A stretch of DNA of 64,000 nt from the NCBI GenBank assembly GCA_965215025.1, contig CBDCCV010000002.1, forward strand, positions 620,001 through 684,000, in the 5' to 3' direction. This DNA comes from CBDCCV01 sp965215025 (GTDB taxonomy: Bacteria > Bacteroidota > Rhodothermia > Rhodothermales > Salinibacteraceae). Every line of letters starts with the position of its first letter. Within the stretch, counting starts at the first letter, position 1. Of this stretch, positions 1-8,351 are shown in pieces. Both the position numbers and the translations under genes were made by a program. The notes beneath the pieces are model-generated. The model did not search any database and was not told where the DNA came from. It saw only the letters and a list, made by a program, of their open reading frames with translations.

Positions 1-178
1 GGCGCTTATCCGCCTTGTGCTTTCCTGTCTCTTTTCGTATCCGTATTGGCGGAAGGTCGGTACTGAGCGGTGATTCTAACATGCCGTCCTCTCCCGATCT
101 CAGCAGAACCGTTCAACCTCGTGACCCGCCGGACAGGGTCTTGTTTCCCGACTCATCGAGCATCCACCGTACAGTGCT

Positions 179-628
179 ATGAAATACGCTATCTTCGCAC
201 TCCTTACACTCGCATGGTCGGGTTGCAGCCTGTTTGAAAGCTCAGATGTCTTCGAGCGTACAGGAACAGACTCTGTCACATTCGAGGCCGACCAGGACGC
301 CTACTCGCTGGGTTCGACTGCGGCAGCGATACTGAGAAATGGCTCCAGCCGCCCTATCGTATATAACCTCTGCTTCACTACGCTCGAAAGGAAAGTGGAG
401 GGCGAGTGGGTTTTCGTAGGACCGAGCATCGCGTGCTCCGCCGTAGGCATGACGCTTAGCCCCGGAGATCAAGCGCCATACCGCATTGACTTGGGAGGCA
501 AGCTACTGCCCGATCTGCCGGAAGGAACCTACCGGCTCAAAACAACCGCCGGCCCCGTCGACGAAGACGGCGAAAACTTGCTGCTGACAACGCAGCCGTT
601 TAGCGTACGCGCCGCCGCCGAGCGATGA
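179..628 (+). CDS. Predicted lipoprotein with Ig-like fold
   Basis: The 149-residue product starts with a short hydrophobic signal peptide ending in a lipobox (LAWSGC, Cys16), so it is probably a lipid-anchored envelope protein. The rest (residues about 30-145) is a beta-rich segment with the pattern of bacterial Ig-like domains that bear a polar loop after a 'Y.LG' strand, namely AYSLGSTAAAILRNGS and then LERKVEGEWVFV. No catalytic motif is visible. Base composition is lower in GC than the neighbouring genes. It stands alone, convergent with the Uma2 gene. The lipoprotein call is firm from the signal; the domain assignment is inference and the function unknown. Confidence 0.7.
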   Translation: MKYAIFALLTLAWSGCSLFESSDVFERTGTDSVTFEADQDAYSLGSTAAAILRNGSSRPIVYNLCFTTLERKVEGEWVFVGPSIACSAVGMTLSPGDQAPYRIDLGGKLLPDLPEGTYRLKTTAGPVDEDGENLLLTTQPFSVRAAAER

Positions 629-679
629 TAGGTTTCTTGAGTTCAGGAAATCACCACGGTAGCACAACTCCCCCTTGCG

Positions 680-1237
680 CTACGCGAACAGCTCACGCAC
701 CGAGACGGACCAGCCCGGCACCACGTCGCCGCCGTCGAGCGTGTCGGCCTCGGTGAGGACGGCGATGTCGCGGCGGCTCCGGTGCACGGCGAGCGTGCGG
801 CGGCGCGGGTCGAGGACGAGGACCATCCGCGTGCCGGCGTCGAGCCAGGCGGCCACCTTCTCCTCGACCTCGGTGTAGCGGTCGTGGGGCGAGACGACCT
901 CGGCGGCGAGGTCGGGCGCACCGGGCCAGTAGCCTTCCACCGGGCCGGCGGCCTCAACGCGCGCACGGCTGACGAAGGCGGCGTCCGGCGCGCGCACGGT
1001 GTCGGGGTCGGTGGCGATCTTGAAGCCCGTCTCGGCGGCGAAGACGCGGCCGAGGCCGTTGGCTTTGACGTGATTCCTAAGCTCCGCGCCGATCTCCGAA
1101 GCGATGTGGCCGTGCTGGCCGCCTGCGGGTGCCATCTGTTTGAGTTCGCCGTGGATGAGTTCGTGGCGGAGGCCGTCGTCGGGCAGGGCGAGGAGTTCGC
1201 CGGCCGTCATCGGTTTGGGGCGGACTTCGGTGGGCAT
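680..1237 (-). CDS. Uma2 family (DUF820) PD-(D/E)XK nuclease-like protein
   Basis: This 185-residue protein has the Uma2 layout: an N-terminal MTAGELLALPDDG segment, then HELIHGELKQMAPAG, the APDAAFVS strand around residue 86, and the catalytic-type stretch PDLAAEVVSPHDRYTEVEEKV (residues about 107-127) that supplies the D...E.K core of the restriction-endonuclease fold. Length is normal for the family. Members are common in cyanobacteria and Rhodothermota in many copies; their cellular role is not settled. The gene is monocistronic, with about 75 bp between it and purK upstream. The family call is secure; nuclease activity is inferred. Confidence 0.88.
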   Translation of the reverse strand: MPTEVRPKPMTAGELLALPDDGLRHELIHGELKQMAPAGGQHGHIASEIGAELRNHVKANGLGRVFAAETGFKIATDPDTVRAPDAAFVSRARVEAAGPVEGYWPGAPDLAAEVVSPHDRYTEVEEKVAAWLDAGTRMVLVLDPRRRTLAVHRSRRDIAVLTEADTLDGGDVVPGWSVSVRELFA

Positions 1238-1313
1238 GGCAGACCTCGTAGGCGATGGGAGCGCCGCGTTGTCGGATGGGAAGCGGGCGGCTGCGGCGTT
1301 GTTCCAACGCGCG

Positions 1314-2498
1314 TTAGAGACGGATGGCAGCGGCGGCGTCCTCGGCGCGCTGGCGGACAGCGGCGGGGTCGGTGCCGGTGGCGGTGACGTGGCCCATCTT
1401 CCGCGTTGGGCGCACGTCGGGCTTGCCGTAGATGTGCACCGAGGCGCCGGGGACGGCGAGCGCTTCGGCGAGGCCGTCGGTGCGGGGCGGCGAGCCGTCG
1501 CGGTGGCCGAGAATGTTGACCATCACGGCTGAGGGCGCGCGCAGGCCCGGATCGCCGAGGGGCCAGCCCAGCACGGCGCGCACGTGGTTCTCGAACTGCG
1601 ACGTGTGGCATCCCTCTATCGTGTAGTGCCCCGTGTTGTGCGGGCGCGGCGCCAGCTCGTTGATCTGCACGGTGCCGCCCGGCATCTCAAACAGCTCAAC
1701 GGCCGTGATGCCGACGCCCTCAACGGCCTCGACGGCGGCGCGTGCTACACGCTGCGCTTCTTCGGCCACCTCCGCGCGGATCTCGGCCGGGACGACGACG
1801 GCGTGGCAGCGGTGGTCGCGCTGCTCGGTGTAGGCGACGGGGTAGGCCACGGCCTCGCCGTCGGCCCGCCGCGCGATGAGGACGGACAGCTCACGCTCGA
1901 ACTCCGCGAAGCGCTCTACCATCAGCCCGTCCTCGGCGGCGAGGTCGTCCCACGCGGCGCGGAGGTCGTCGGCGCCGTGGGCAGTGGCGTTGCCGTAGCC
2001 GTCGTAGGAGCCTTCGTATTTTTTGCAGACGACGGGGTAGCCGAACGCTTCGGCAGCCCGGAGCGCCCCGTCGAGCGTGGCGCAGCGCTCGAACTCCGGG
2101 ACGGGGAGGCCGGCCTCTCTGAGCTTCGCCTTCTGCCGGCCTTTATGGCGGATGAGGTGCACCGTCTCAGGTGAGGGCCAGAGCGCCGTCTTTTCGGGCA
2201 GCACCTCGGCCAGCTCGTCGCCGGGCGCCCACTCGCTCTCGACGGTCACGGCGTCGCACCCCTCCGCAAAGGCGCGGAGGACATCCGGATCGGTCCAGTC
2301 GCCCGTCTCGGCACCGGCGAAGGGCTGCATGGGGCCGGCTGCTTTGGGGGAGAGGAGCCTGACGTCCACGCCCATCCGCAGGGCTGCCTGCGCGAGCATC
2401 TTCCCAAGCTGCCCGCCGCCGAGGATGCCGAGCGTGGGAAACGTGTCGGTTGTTCGTGCGACGTGCGCAGCGGACGTTTCTTCGGAACGGGACGTCAT
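1314..2498 (-). CDS. purK: 5-(carboxyamino)imidazole ribonucleotide synthase PurK
   Basis: PurK uses ATP and bicarbonate to carboxylate AIR to N5-CAIR in purine synthesis. The 394-residue product has the pre-ATP-grasp motif LGILGGGQLGKM (residues about 23-34), the RHKGRQKAKLREAGLPVP entry to the ATP-grasp domain, CKKYEGSYDGYGN and the metal-binding NELAPRPHNTGHYTIEGC stretch. A 22-residue N-terminal extension precedes the usual start; an internal start is possible. The start codon overlaps the vapC stop by four bases (ATGA), so translation is coupled to the toxin gene. No purE is adjacent; purC lies at 51.3 kb in the same window. Confidence 0.95.
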   Translation of the reverse strand: MTSRSEETSAAHVARTTDTFPTLGILGGGQLGKMLAQAALRMGVDVRLLSPKAAGPMQPFAGAETGDWTDPDVLRAFAEGCDAVTVESEWAPGDELAEVLPEKTALWPSPETVHLIRHKGRQKAKLREAGLPVPEFERCATLDGALRAAEAFGYPVVCKKYEGSYDGYGNATAHGADDLRAAWDDLAAEDGLMVERFAEFERELSVLIARRADGEAVAYPVAYTEQRDHRCHAVVVPAEIRAEVAEEAQRVARAAVEAVEGVGITAVELFEMPGGTVQINELAPRPHNTGHYTIEGCHTSQFENHVRAVLGWPLGDPGLRAPSAVMVNILGHRDGSPPRTDGLAEALAVPGASVHIYGKPDVRPTRKMGHVTATGTDPAAVRQRAEDAAAAIRL

Positions 2499-2905
2499 GT
2501 CTGGTCGAAAGGATTAATGATCCGAAGCCGCTCGTCAACGACCAGCCCATCTTGCATGTCCTCCGAAAACAACTGCTCGACGCCTGTTGCCAGAGCCGCC
2601 GACACGATCAGCCCGTCCCAGAACGAGAACGAGTAGCGCTCGCGGAGACTGGACGCCCGAACAAGCACGTCTTGACTTAGCTGGTAGATGGGGTATCGGT
2701 GGTAGAACGAAGCGACCAGCCTGCGCACCTCCTCTTCCGAAAACTCAGCCTGCCTGATCAGATTTACGCACACTTCGTTGACGACCTGCGTGCTGAGCGC
2801 CGGCTCGTTGTTCTCGATAAGCGTCTCGGCCTTCCGCGCTTTCTCCTCGTTCTGCCCCTCGATGAAAGCGTAGAGCCAGACGTTTGAGTCAATGAAGCAG
2901 TTCAC
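2495..2905 (-). CDS. PIN-domain toxin, VapC-type ribonuclease
   Basis: The 136-residue protein begins MNCFIDSNVWLYAF, giving the first PIN acidic residue (Asp6) in the IDSNV motif. It also has the mid-domain STQVVNEVCVNL glutamate and the terminal SFWDGLIVSAALATG (conserved D) and QLFSEDMQDG acids. This is the four-acid PIN nuclease pattern of VapC toxins. It lies 4 bp downstream of the antitoxin gene and overlaps purK by an ATGA junction, giving an antitoxin-toxin-purK order on the minus strand. Family assignment is strong; that it is an active toxin is inferred. Confidence 0.9.
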   Translation of the reverse strand: MNCFIDSNVWLYAFIEGQNEEKARKAETLIENNEPALSTQVVNEVCVNLIRQAEFSEEEVRRLVASFYHRYPIYQLSQDVLVRASSLRERYSFSFWDGLIVSAALATGVEQLFSEDMQDGLVVDERLRIINPFDQT

Positions 2906-2909
2906 AGGG

Positions 2910-3116
2910 CTACTCGTGGGCTGTGTCGCGGGAGAGCGGCTTGAAGTTTTTTACCTTGCGCGGCTTCCGCAAAAGCTGGCCGATGAAGTCCTCGCGCTCC
3001 GGCTCATCGTCGGTGAGTAAGATCACGCGCACCGGGCGGGTGAGGCGCTCCCGGTACTCCGCCGGCACGCGGATCACGCCGTCTTTGACGCTGGCTCTGA
3101 ACTCGATGGCTTCCAT
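2910..3116 (-). CDS. Antitoxin partner of the PIN toxin
   Basis: This 68-residue protein directly precedes vapC (4-bp gap). The N-terminal half, EAIEFRASVKDGVIRVPAEYR, has the beta-strand pattern of short AbrB-like or DUF104-type antitoxin DNA-binding domains. The charged C-terminal half (DEPEREDFIGQLLRKPRKVKNF) is typical of the segment that wraps the toxin. The context of an upstream small gene with a PIN toxin is the best evidence. It would neutralise the toxin and repress the unit by binding its promoter, both inferred from the family. The exact antitoxin subfamily is not certain. Confidence 0.75.
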   Translation of the reverse strand: MEAIEFRASVKDGVIRVPAEYRERLTRPVRVILLTDDEPEREDFIGQLLRKPRKVKNFKPLSRDTAHE

Positions 3117-3170
3117 AGCGGCAGGAGTAAAGAAGGGAAAATGACCTGCAGGAGGACCTTGCGCTTACGG

Positions 3171-3353
3171 TCAGTCAAGGAGCAGACCCATTAAGACCAA
3201 AGTGCAGAGCAAAATCGCAACCGTATAGACGACCACCCTATACCTCACGTGAGGTTCAAGTTGACCAAAGTTGAAGTAAAAGTCCCTCGATAAGTAAATG
3301 ACAACCCAGCCTAAAGTGGTTACTGCGGCGAGCGCGTAGAAGCTCAAACACAT
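3171..3353 (-). CDS. Small two-helix membrane protein
   Basis: A 60-residue reading frame encodes two hydrophobic helices (residues about 4-22 and 42-59) separated by a polar loop RDFYFNFGQLEPHVRYR, so the product would be a tiny membrane protein. It lies between ftsK and the antitoxin gene on the same strand. Support is the amphipathic pattern and the lack of any overlapping alternative; no family is recognised. It could be a chance frame, so confidence is limited. Confidence 0.4.
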   Translation of the reverse strand: MCLSFYALAAVTTLGWVVIYLSRDFYFNFGQLEPHVRYRVVVYTVAILLCTLVLMGLLLD

Positions 3354-3376
3354 GTTCCCCTCATGTTCCAGAAGCC

Positions 3377-5983
3377 TTACCGCGTTTCTTCACCCTCGTC
3401 TTCCTCATCACCGCCCTCAAGCAGCCGCTCGAGCGCCGGGAGGTCGGCGACGAGCACCTCGCGCGCCTTCGTGCCCACGAACGGGCCGACGATGCCGGCC
3501 TCTTCGAGCTGGTCCACGATCCGCGCCGCGCGCGTGTAGCCGATGGAGAGCTTCCGCTGTAGCAAAGAAACGCTGCCTTGCTGCCGCTTGACCAGGATGC
3601 GGGCAGAGTCCTCGAAGAGTTCGTCTGTGTCCTCGACGCCCAGGAGCGAGGTGGGGCCGTGGCCGGCGTCTTCCAAAGAGGGGAGCCAGTACGTGCCCTG
3701 CTCCGGCTGCTCGGCCACGAAGGCGTTGATGCGCTCTACCTCGTCGATGGAGACGAACGGCCCCTGCAAACGCGTGATGTTGCTCCCGCTCATGTAGAGG
3801 AGGTCGCCGTTGCCCACGAGGCCCTCGGCGCCCATGAGGTCGAGGATCGTGCGCGAGTCCACGCGCGAGGCCACCTGGTAGGCGATGCGCGCGGGGAAGT
3901 TCGCTTTAATGAGGCCCGTGATCACGTCCACCGAGGGACGCTGCGTCGCCAGGACGAGGTGGATGCCCACCGCGCGCGCCATCTGTGCCAGCCGCGCTAT
4001 CGGCCCCTCGATGTCCTTACCGGCCGTCATCATCAGGTCGGCCAATTCGTCCACCACGACGACGATGTACGGCATATGCCGATGGCTTTCATCATCCGAG
4101 AGGTCGCCCGCGCGCAGCTTCCGGTTGTAGTCGCGGATGGAGCGCACGCTCGCCTTCGCCAAGAGATCGTAGCGCTCCTCCATCTCCTTCTCGCAGCTTT
4201 TGAGGACGCCGAGGGCTTTCTCGAAGTCCGTGATGATCGGCTCCGAGGTGCCTTCGGGGAGGGCGAGGAAGTGGCCGTCGAGGTCGGCGTACTGCTGCAG
4301 CTCGATCTTCTTCGGGTCGATGATGACGAACTTCAGGTTCGCCGGGTGGCAGGCGTAGATCAGCCCCATGATGAGGGCGTTGAGGCCGACCGATTTACCC
4401 GATCCCGTGGCGCCCGCGATGAGGAGGTGCGGCATCTTGGTGAGGTCGCGCAGGAAGACCTCGCCCTCGATGGATTTGCCGATGGGGATGGGCAGCTCCA
4501 TCTTCGCGTCGCGGAACTTGGCCGTGCCGATCACGCTCTTGAGGCGGACCAACTCGCGATGGCGGTTGGGGATCTCCACGCCCACGGCCGATTTGCCGGG
4601 GATCGGCGCGATGACGCGGATCGAGTGCGCCGCCATCGCCATCGCCAGATCGTCCTCCAGGTTTTTGATCTTGCTCACCTTGATGCCGGGCGCCGGCAAA
4701 AGCTCGTAGCGCGTCACCGTGGGGCCAACGACGGCGTTGATGTCTTTTATTTCGACGTTGTACGTCCCGAGCTTGTCCAGGAGCACCTGCTTGTTTTCCT
4801 CAAGCTCATCGTAGTCGATCTGCGGGTCGTCGTCGGCCGTGTCGTCGAGGAGGTCGATGGCGGGCGGCTCGTAGCCGAGGGCTTCTTCCTCGTCGGGCAC
4901 CTCGGCGGTGCGGTCAAGGGCGTCGGCTTTTTCTTCTTTGACCTGCTCCTGGACGTAGAGCGGGACGTCTTCTTTTTCTCTCTTTGGCTCTTCTTCTTCG
5001 GAGGGTGGGGGGGGCGTTTTTGAAGCGGGCGGCGGGTCCTCCTCGGCGGTGGAGGCTTCGTGCTCGGGGCCGCGCTCTTCGGCGTCGCGGGGGCGCTCCG
5101 GGCGCGGGGCGCGGTAGAGGTCGTTGCGGTAAAGGTCGTTGAGGCGGCGCGTGACGTACTCCGAGGGCGAGGCGTCGGCGTCGGCGAGCGTGGCGGGCGG
5201 GCGAGGCGCAGGCGGTGCCGGAGCGGGGGCCGTGGCCTCATTGGCAGCCGTGGTCTGGGCCGCTTCGGCGCGCTGCTCCTGGCGTTCGTCGCGCAGGCGG
5301 GCGCGCTCTTCGCGGCGCTCGTGGTGGCGGATCTTCTGCTCATCGAACCAGCTGCGGAAGCGCTCGCTGGCGGCTTGCATCCCATCGGCGAGGCGGTCCA
5401 TCGAGCGCTGGATGTCGTGGTCGATGACGAGGAGGAGCGTCACGGCCAGCATCAAGAGGAGCAGAACGAGCGAGCCGACCGTGCCGAAGAGCCGCTGCAT
5501 CCACCCGGCCAGGCCGAGGCCCACGTCGCCGGCCCAGGAGAGGAAGTCGTACCCGGCGCTCAAGCCCAGCCAGCCGATGAGGCCGGCGATGACGAAGGCG
5601 CCCACGAGCACGAGGACGGAGACGAGCGGGAGATAGACGGGCGTGCGATCCCGGAAGGCGACGTACCCCCACGCGCCCAGGAGCGCCGTCAAGAGCAGCG
5701 CCGTGTAGCCCAGGAAGTTGGGCACGAGCAGGTAGGCCAAGACGGCGCCCACGTGGCCCAGGGCGTTCTCGGCGCGGCCCTGCTCGGCGGGGTGGAGCGC
5801 GCTCTGGAGGGAGAAGCCCTGCGCCAAGGCGTTGTCCACCGGGTGGTAGGTGACGAGCGCGAGCGAGAGCAAAAAGGCGAAGGCCATCAGGATCAGGCCC
5901 AGCACCTCTTTCTTGCGCTCGGGGCTGACGAACGGGGCGGTCTTTTTCGACCGGCGCTTCTTGTTTCGTTTCTTCGTTGCCAT
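3377..5983 (-). CDS. ftsK: DNA translocase FtsK/SpoIIIE
   Basis: FtsK pumps chromosomal DNA at the division septum and links division to dimer resolution. The 868-residue protein has a basic N-terminus, four or five membrane helices (about 25-190), a long Glu/Pro/Ala-rich linker (about 215-370), then the alpha/beta motor. The motor has Walker A GATGSGKS near residue 522 and Walker B VVVVDELADLM near 644, with a final winged-helix gamma domain (about 790-850) that in the family reads KOPS sites. Length is normal. It stands alone on the minus strand. The start chosen gives the expected Lys/Arg-rich cytosolic tail before the first helix. Confidence 0.96.
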   Translation of the reverse strand: MATKKRNKKRRSKKTAPFVSPERKKEVLGLILMAFAFLLSLALVTYHPVDNALAQGFSLQSALHPAEQGRAENALGHVGAVLAYLLVPNFLGYTALLLTALLGAWGYVAFRDRTPVYLPLVSVLVLVGAFVIAGLIGWLGLSAGYDFLSWAGDVGLGLAGWMQRLFGTVGSLVLLLLMLAVTLLLVIDHDIQRSMDRLADGMQAASERFRSWFDEQKIRHHERREERARLRDERQEQRAEAAQTTAANEATAPAPAPPAPRPPATLADADASPSEYVTRRLNDLYRNDLYRAPRPERPRDAEERGPEHEASTAEEDPPPASKTPPPPSEEEEPKREKEDVPLYVQEQVKEEKADALDRTAEVPDEEEALGYEPPAIDLLDDTADDDPQIDYDELEENKQVLLDKLGTYNVEIKDINAVVGPTVTRYELLPAPGIKVSKIKNLEDDLAMAMAAHSIRVIAPIPGKSAVGVEIPNRHRELVRLKSVIGTAKFRDAKMELPIPIGKSIEGEVFLRDLTKMPHLLIAGATGSGKSVGLNALIMGLIYACHPANLKFVIIDPKKIELQQYADLDGHFLALPEGTSEPIITDFEKALGVLKSCEKEMEERYDLLAKASVRSIRDYNRKLRAGDLSDDESHRHMPYIVVVVDELADLMMTAGKDIEGPIARLAQMARAVGIHLVLATQRPSVDVITGLIKANFPARIAYQVASRVDSRTILDLMGAEGLVGNGDLLYMSGSNITRLQGPFVSIDEVERINAFVAEQPEQGTYWLPSLEDAGHGPTSLLGVEDTDELFEDSARILVKRQQGSVSLLQRKLSIGYTRAARIVDQLEEAGIVGPFVGTKAREVLVADLPALERLLEGGDEEDEGEETR

Positions 5984-6063
5984 GGCCTCAAACGTACGAA
6001 CGGGCCGGCACAGGTTCCACGGGGGCCGCCTCTATATGAGTCCACGAAAATTCGTGAACCCAA

Positions 6064-6144
6064 GATGACGGACGACCGACGGCTGACGACGGCCTTCGCC
6101 ACACGCGCGCGTCATCTTCTATCGTCCTTCGTCCATCGTCGGCC
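6064..6144. repeat. Intergenic inverted GACGGACGACCGACGG-type repeat
   Basis: Between ftsK and comB, a GA-C-GG rich tract (6064-6093) recurs in inverted orientation at 6111-6144, each made of short GACGA/GACGG units. The two arms can pair imperfectly around a roughly 20-base loop. No coding sequence is supported in this 216-base gap. It resembles short dispersed intergenic repeats; function unknown. Confidence 0.4.
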
Positions 6145-6199
6145 AACTGATGTACTTTCGCTGGTCTACATAGGCATCCGTCACCACGAGGAACACCCG

Positions 6200-6961
6200 T
6201 TACCGTGAGGAAACGGACGACGGCGCCGCGTCTTGGCGCAAAACGAGGCGGTTGTCCTTGTAGTACGGCAGCACGGGGAGGCGGTCGATCTGCAAGCAAT
6301 ACTCGATGTCGTCTTCGAGGCCGAGCGTGACGAGGCGGCGGGCGTTGTCGCAGCGGCGCAGGGCGGCGGCCGTGTCCTCGCGGTCGTGCAGGTACTGCGT
6401 GTAGGCGATGTGGGCCGTGTCGGTCACGCGCTCCGGCTCCTCGCCGTCCCAAAGGCGGTAGAGCAGGAGGCCGGCGCAGAGCGTGTCCTCAAGCGAGATC
6501 CGGTCGTCCTGCCCCGCACACACGATGACGGCGTCGCGCCCGAACGCCCGGACGGCCTCGACCACGCGCCTGGCGTTGAGGAACGAGCCGGCCAGGAGGT
6601 GCTGTGCCCCGCGCGCGCGCGCGAGCGCCCTGGTGCCGTTGGTGGTGTTGAAGATCACGTCGCGCCCTTGGACGCGCTCGCGGGTGTACTCGCGCGGAGA
6701 GTTGCCCAGGTGGTAGCCGTCGATCTTCTTGCCGCCGCGCTCGCCGCCCAGGAGGTAGACGTCCGGGTCCAGGTTCTGCGCGATGCGGCCGGCCTGCGCC
6801 ATGTCTTGCACGGGGACAACGGCGCGCGCGCCGTTCTCGAGCGCCGCAGCGATGGTCGAGCACGCCCTGAGCACGTCGATCACCACCACGGTGCGGCCCC
6901 GCACGTCGTCTTCGCCCACGTTTGAACTCGTCAGAAACACTTCGACGTTCATGCGTGGCAA
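6200..6961 (-). CDS. comB: 2-phosphosulfolactate phosphatase ComB
   Basis: ComB removes phosphate from 2-phosphosulfolactate, known from coenzyme M synthesis but widespread in bacteria that make sulfolactate. The 253-residue protein shows the family blocks VVVIDVLRACSTIAAALENGA (about residues 25-45), LLGGERGGKKIDGYHLGNSP, the NTTNGTRAL phosphate-site motif near residue 105 and the CAGQDDRISLEDTLCAG stretch. Length is typical. It is a single gene; no comA or comC is nearby, so its pathway here is unclear. Start ATG at 6961 follows an AT-rich leader. A second ATG four codons in is equally possible. Confidence 0.93.
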   Translation of the reverse strand: MPRMNVEVFLTSSNVGEDDVRGRTVVVIDVLRACSTIAAALENGARAVVPVQDMAQAGRIAQNLDPDVYLLGGERGGKKIDGYHLGNSPREYTRERVQGRDVIFNTTNGTRALARARGAQHLLAGSFLNARRVVEAVRAFGRDAVIVCAGQDDRISLEDTLCAGLLLYRLWDGEEPERVTDTAHIAYTQYLHDREDTAAALRRCDNARRLVTLGLEDDIEYCLQIDRLPVLPYYKDNRLVLRQDAAPSSVSSR

Positions 6962-7046
6962 GGCTCGGATGGTTTTTCTTTTGATGCGGCTTCAATGAGT
7001 TAGGTGAACCTACCGCTCGCAAGGCTGCCGAGACAGCGAAGGGGAG

Positions 7047-8168
7047 CTATTTTTTATGAAAAGGCGGCTTCGCTACTTGCGCCTTTAGCGCGCGCCGGCG
7101 CGACTGCACGCCCAGCGGGCGCCCCGGCTCGGTAAACGCCGCGTCGCTGGGCACGTAGCCCAGGCCGATGCCCTTCTCCAGGATGGGCGACTGCGTACCG
7201 CTCGTCACCGTGCCGATCTCCTCGCCGTCTTCGCCAAGGAGCGCCTGCCCGGCGCGCGGGATGCCGCGCTCTTCCACCACGAAGCCGACGAGCTTCTTCT
7301 CCAGGCCGTTCTCCTTAGCCGCCTGCAGCGCCTCGCGCCCGACGAAGCTGCCCGCATCGAGCTTGACGAGCCAGCCGAGGCCGGCTTCGAGCGGGTTCGT
7401 CTCTTTGCCGAGGTCCTGACCGTAGAGGCAGAAGCCCGCCTCAAGGCGCAGCGTGTCGCGCGCGCCCAGGCCGGCCGGCTTTAGGCCGCGCGCTTGGCCG
7501 GCGTCCATGAGCGCGTCCCACACGGCCTCGGCCTTGCCGGCCTCGCAGTAGACCTCGAAGCCCGGCTCGCCGGTGTAGCCCGTGCGCGAGAGGAGCGCGC
7601 GCTCGCAGCCTAAGAACGCGCCTGGCTCGGGCTGCGCGAAATGGTAGAATTTGACCGCGCCGAGGTCTTCATCGGTGAGCGATTGGAGGATGGCCTCGGC
7701 CTCGGGACCTTGCAGCGCCAGGAGCGCCGTCGCCTCGGAGGCGTCCTCGAGCGCGGCGCCCATTGGGTTGTACTCGCGCATCCAGGCGAGGTCCTTCTCG
7801 ATGTTGGCCGCGTTGATGACGAGCATGTACTCGTCCTCGGCCAGGCGGTAAACGAGGAGGTCGTCCACCACGCCGCCGTCCTCGTAGCACATTACGGTAT
7901 AGAGCGCGCGCCCGTCCGTGAGCTTGCTGGCGTCGTTGGTGATGAGGCGCTGCACGAAGTCAAAGGCCTCGGGGCCGCGGACGTAGACCTCGCCCATGTG
8001 GCTCACGTCGAAGAGGCCGGCCTTTTCACGCACGGCCAGGTGCTCGTCGATGATGCCCGAGTACTGCACGGGCATGTCCCACCCGCCGAAGTCGGTCATG
8101 CGCGCGCCGAGGTCGAGGTGCTTGGCGTGCAGCGGGGTCTGCTTGAGCGCGGTGGAAGGGGCAGCCAT
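7047..8168 (-). CDS. gcvT: Aminomethyltransferase, glycine cleavage T protein
   Basis: GcvT transfers the aminomethyl carbon from lipoyl-H protein to tetrahydrofolate, releasing ammonia. The 373-residue product (start at MAAPSTALKQTPLHAKH; a longer in-frame start lacks homology) has DFGGWDMPVQYSGI, the SHMGEVYVRG core, LSRTGYTGEPGFEVY (folate-binding block near residue 190) and GLGARDTLRLEAGFCLYG. The C-terminal barrel ends GIGLGYV. Length matches the family. The gcvH and gcvP genes are not in the window, so the complex must be encoded elsewhere. Confidence 0.95.
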   Translation of the reverse strand: MAAPSTALKQTPLHAKHLDLGARMTDFGGWDMPVQYSGIIDEHLAVREKAGLFDVSHMGEVYVRGPEAFDFVQRLITNDASKLTDGRALYTVMCYEDGGVVDDLLVYRLAEDEYMLVINAANIEKDLAWMREYNPMGAALEDASEATALLALQGPEAEAILQSLTDEDLGAVKFYHFAQPEPGAFLGCERALLSRTGYTGEPGFEVYCEAGKAEAVWDALMDAGQARGLKPAGLGARDTLRLEAGFCLYGQDLGKETNPLEAGLGWLVKLDAGSFVGREALQAAKENGLEKKLVGFVVEERGIPRAGQALLGEDGEEIGTVTSGTQSPILEKGIGLGYVPSDAAFTEPGRPLGVQSRRRALKAQVAKPPFHKK

Positions 8169-8351
8169 GAGAGCGCAGAAGAGAAGCGTTGGAATGCGGA
8201 AAAGAAGCAAGCGCGTCGGAAAAAACCGCCCGGCGACGCCACGAAAAGGATACAGCGCACCGCCCCGACAATCAACGCGCTGCGCCTAACGTGACGCGCG
8301 GCGGGTGTAACGAAAGCTCGCCTGCTCTGACGCCGAAAGCCCCGCGCGCGT

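Noticed and set aside
3578..5023. Long open frame antisense to ftsK
   Set aside because: Composition is typical of a reverse-strand shadow and the FtsK motor motifs on the other strand are complete.
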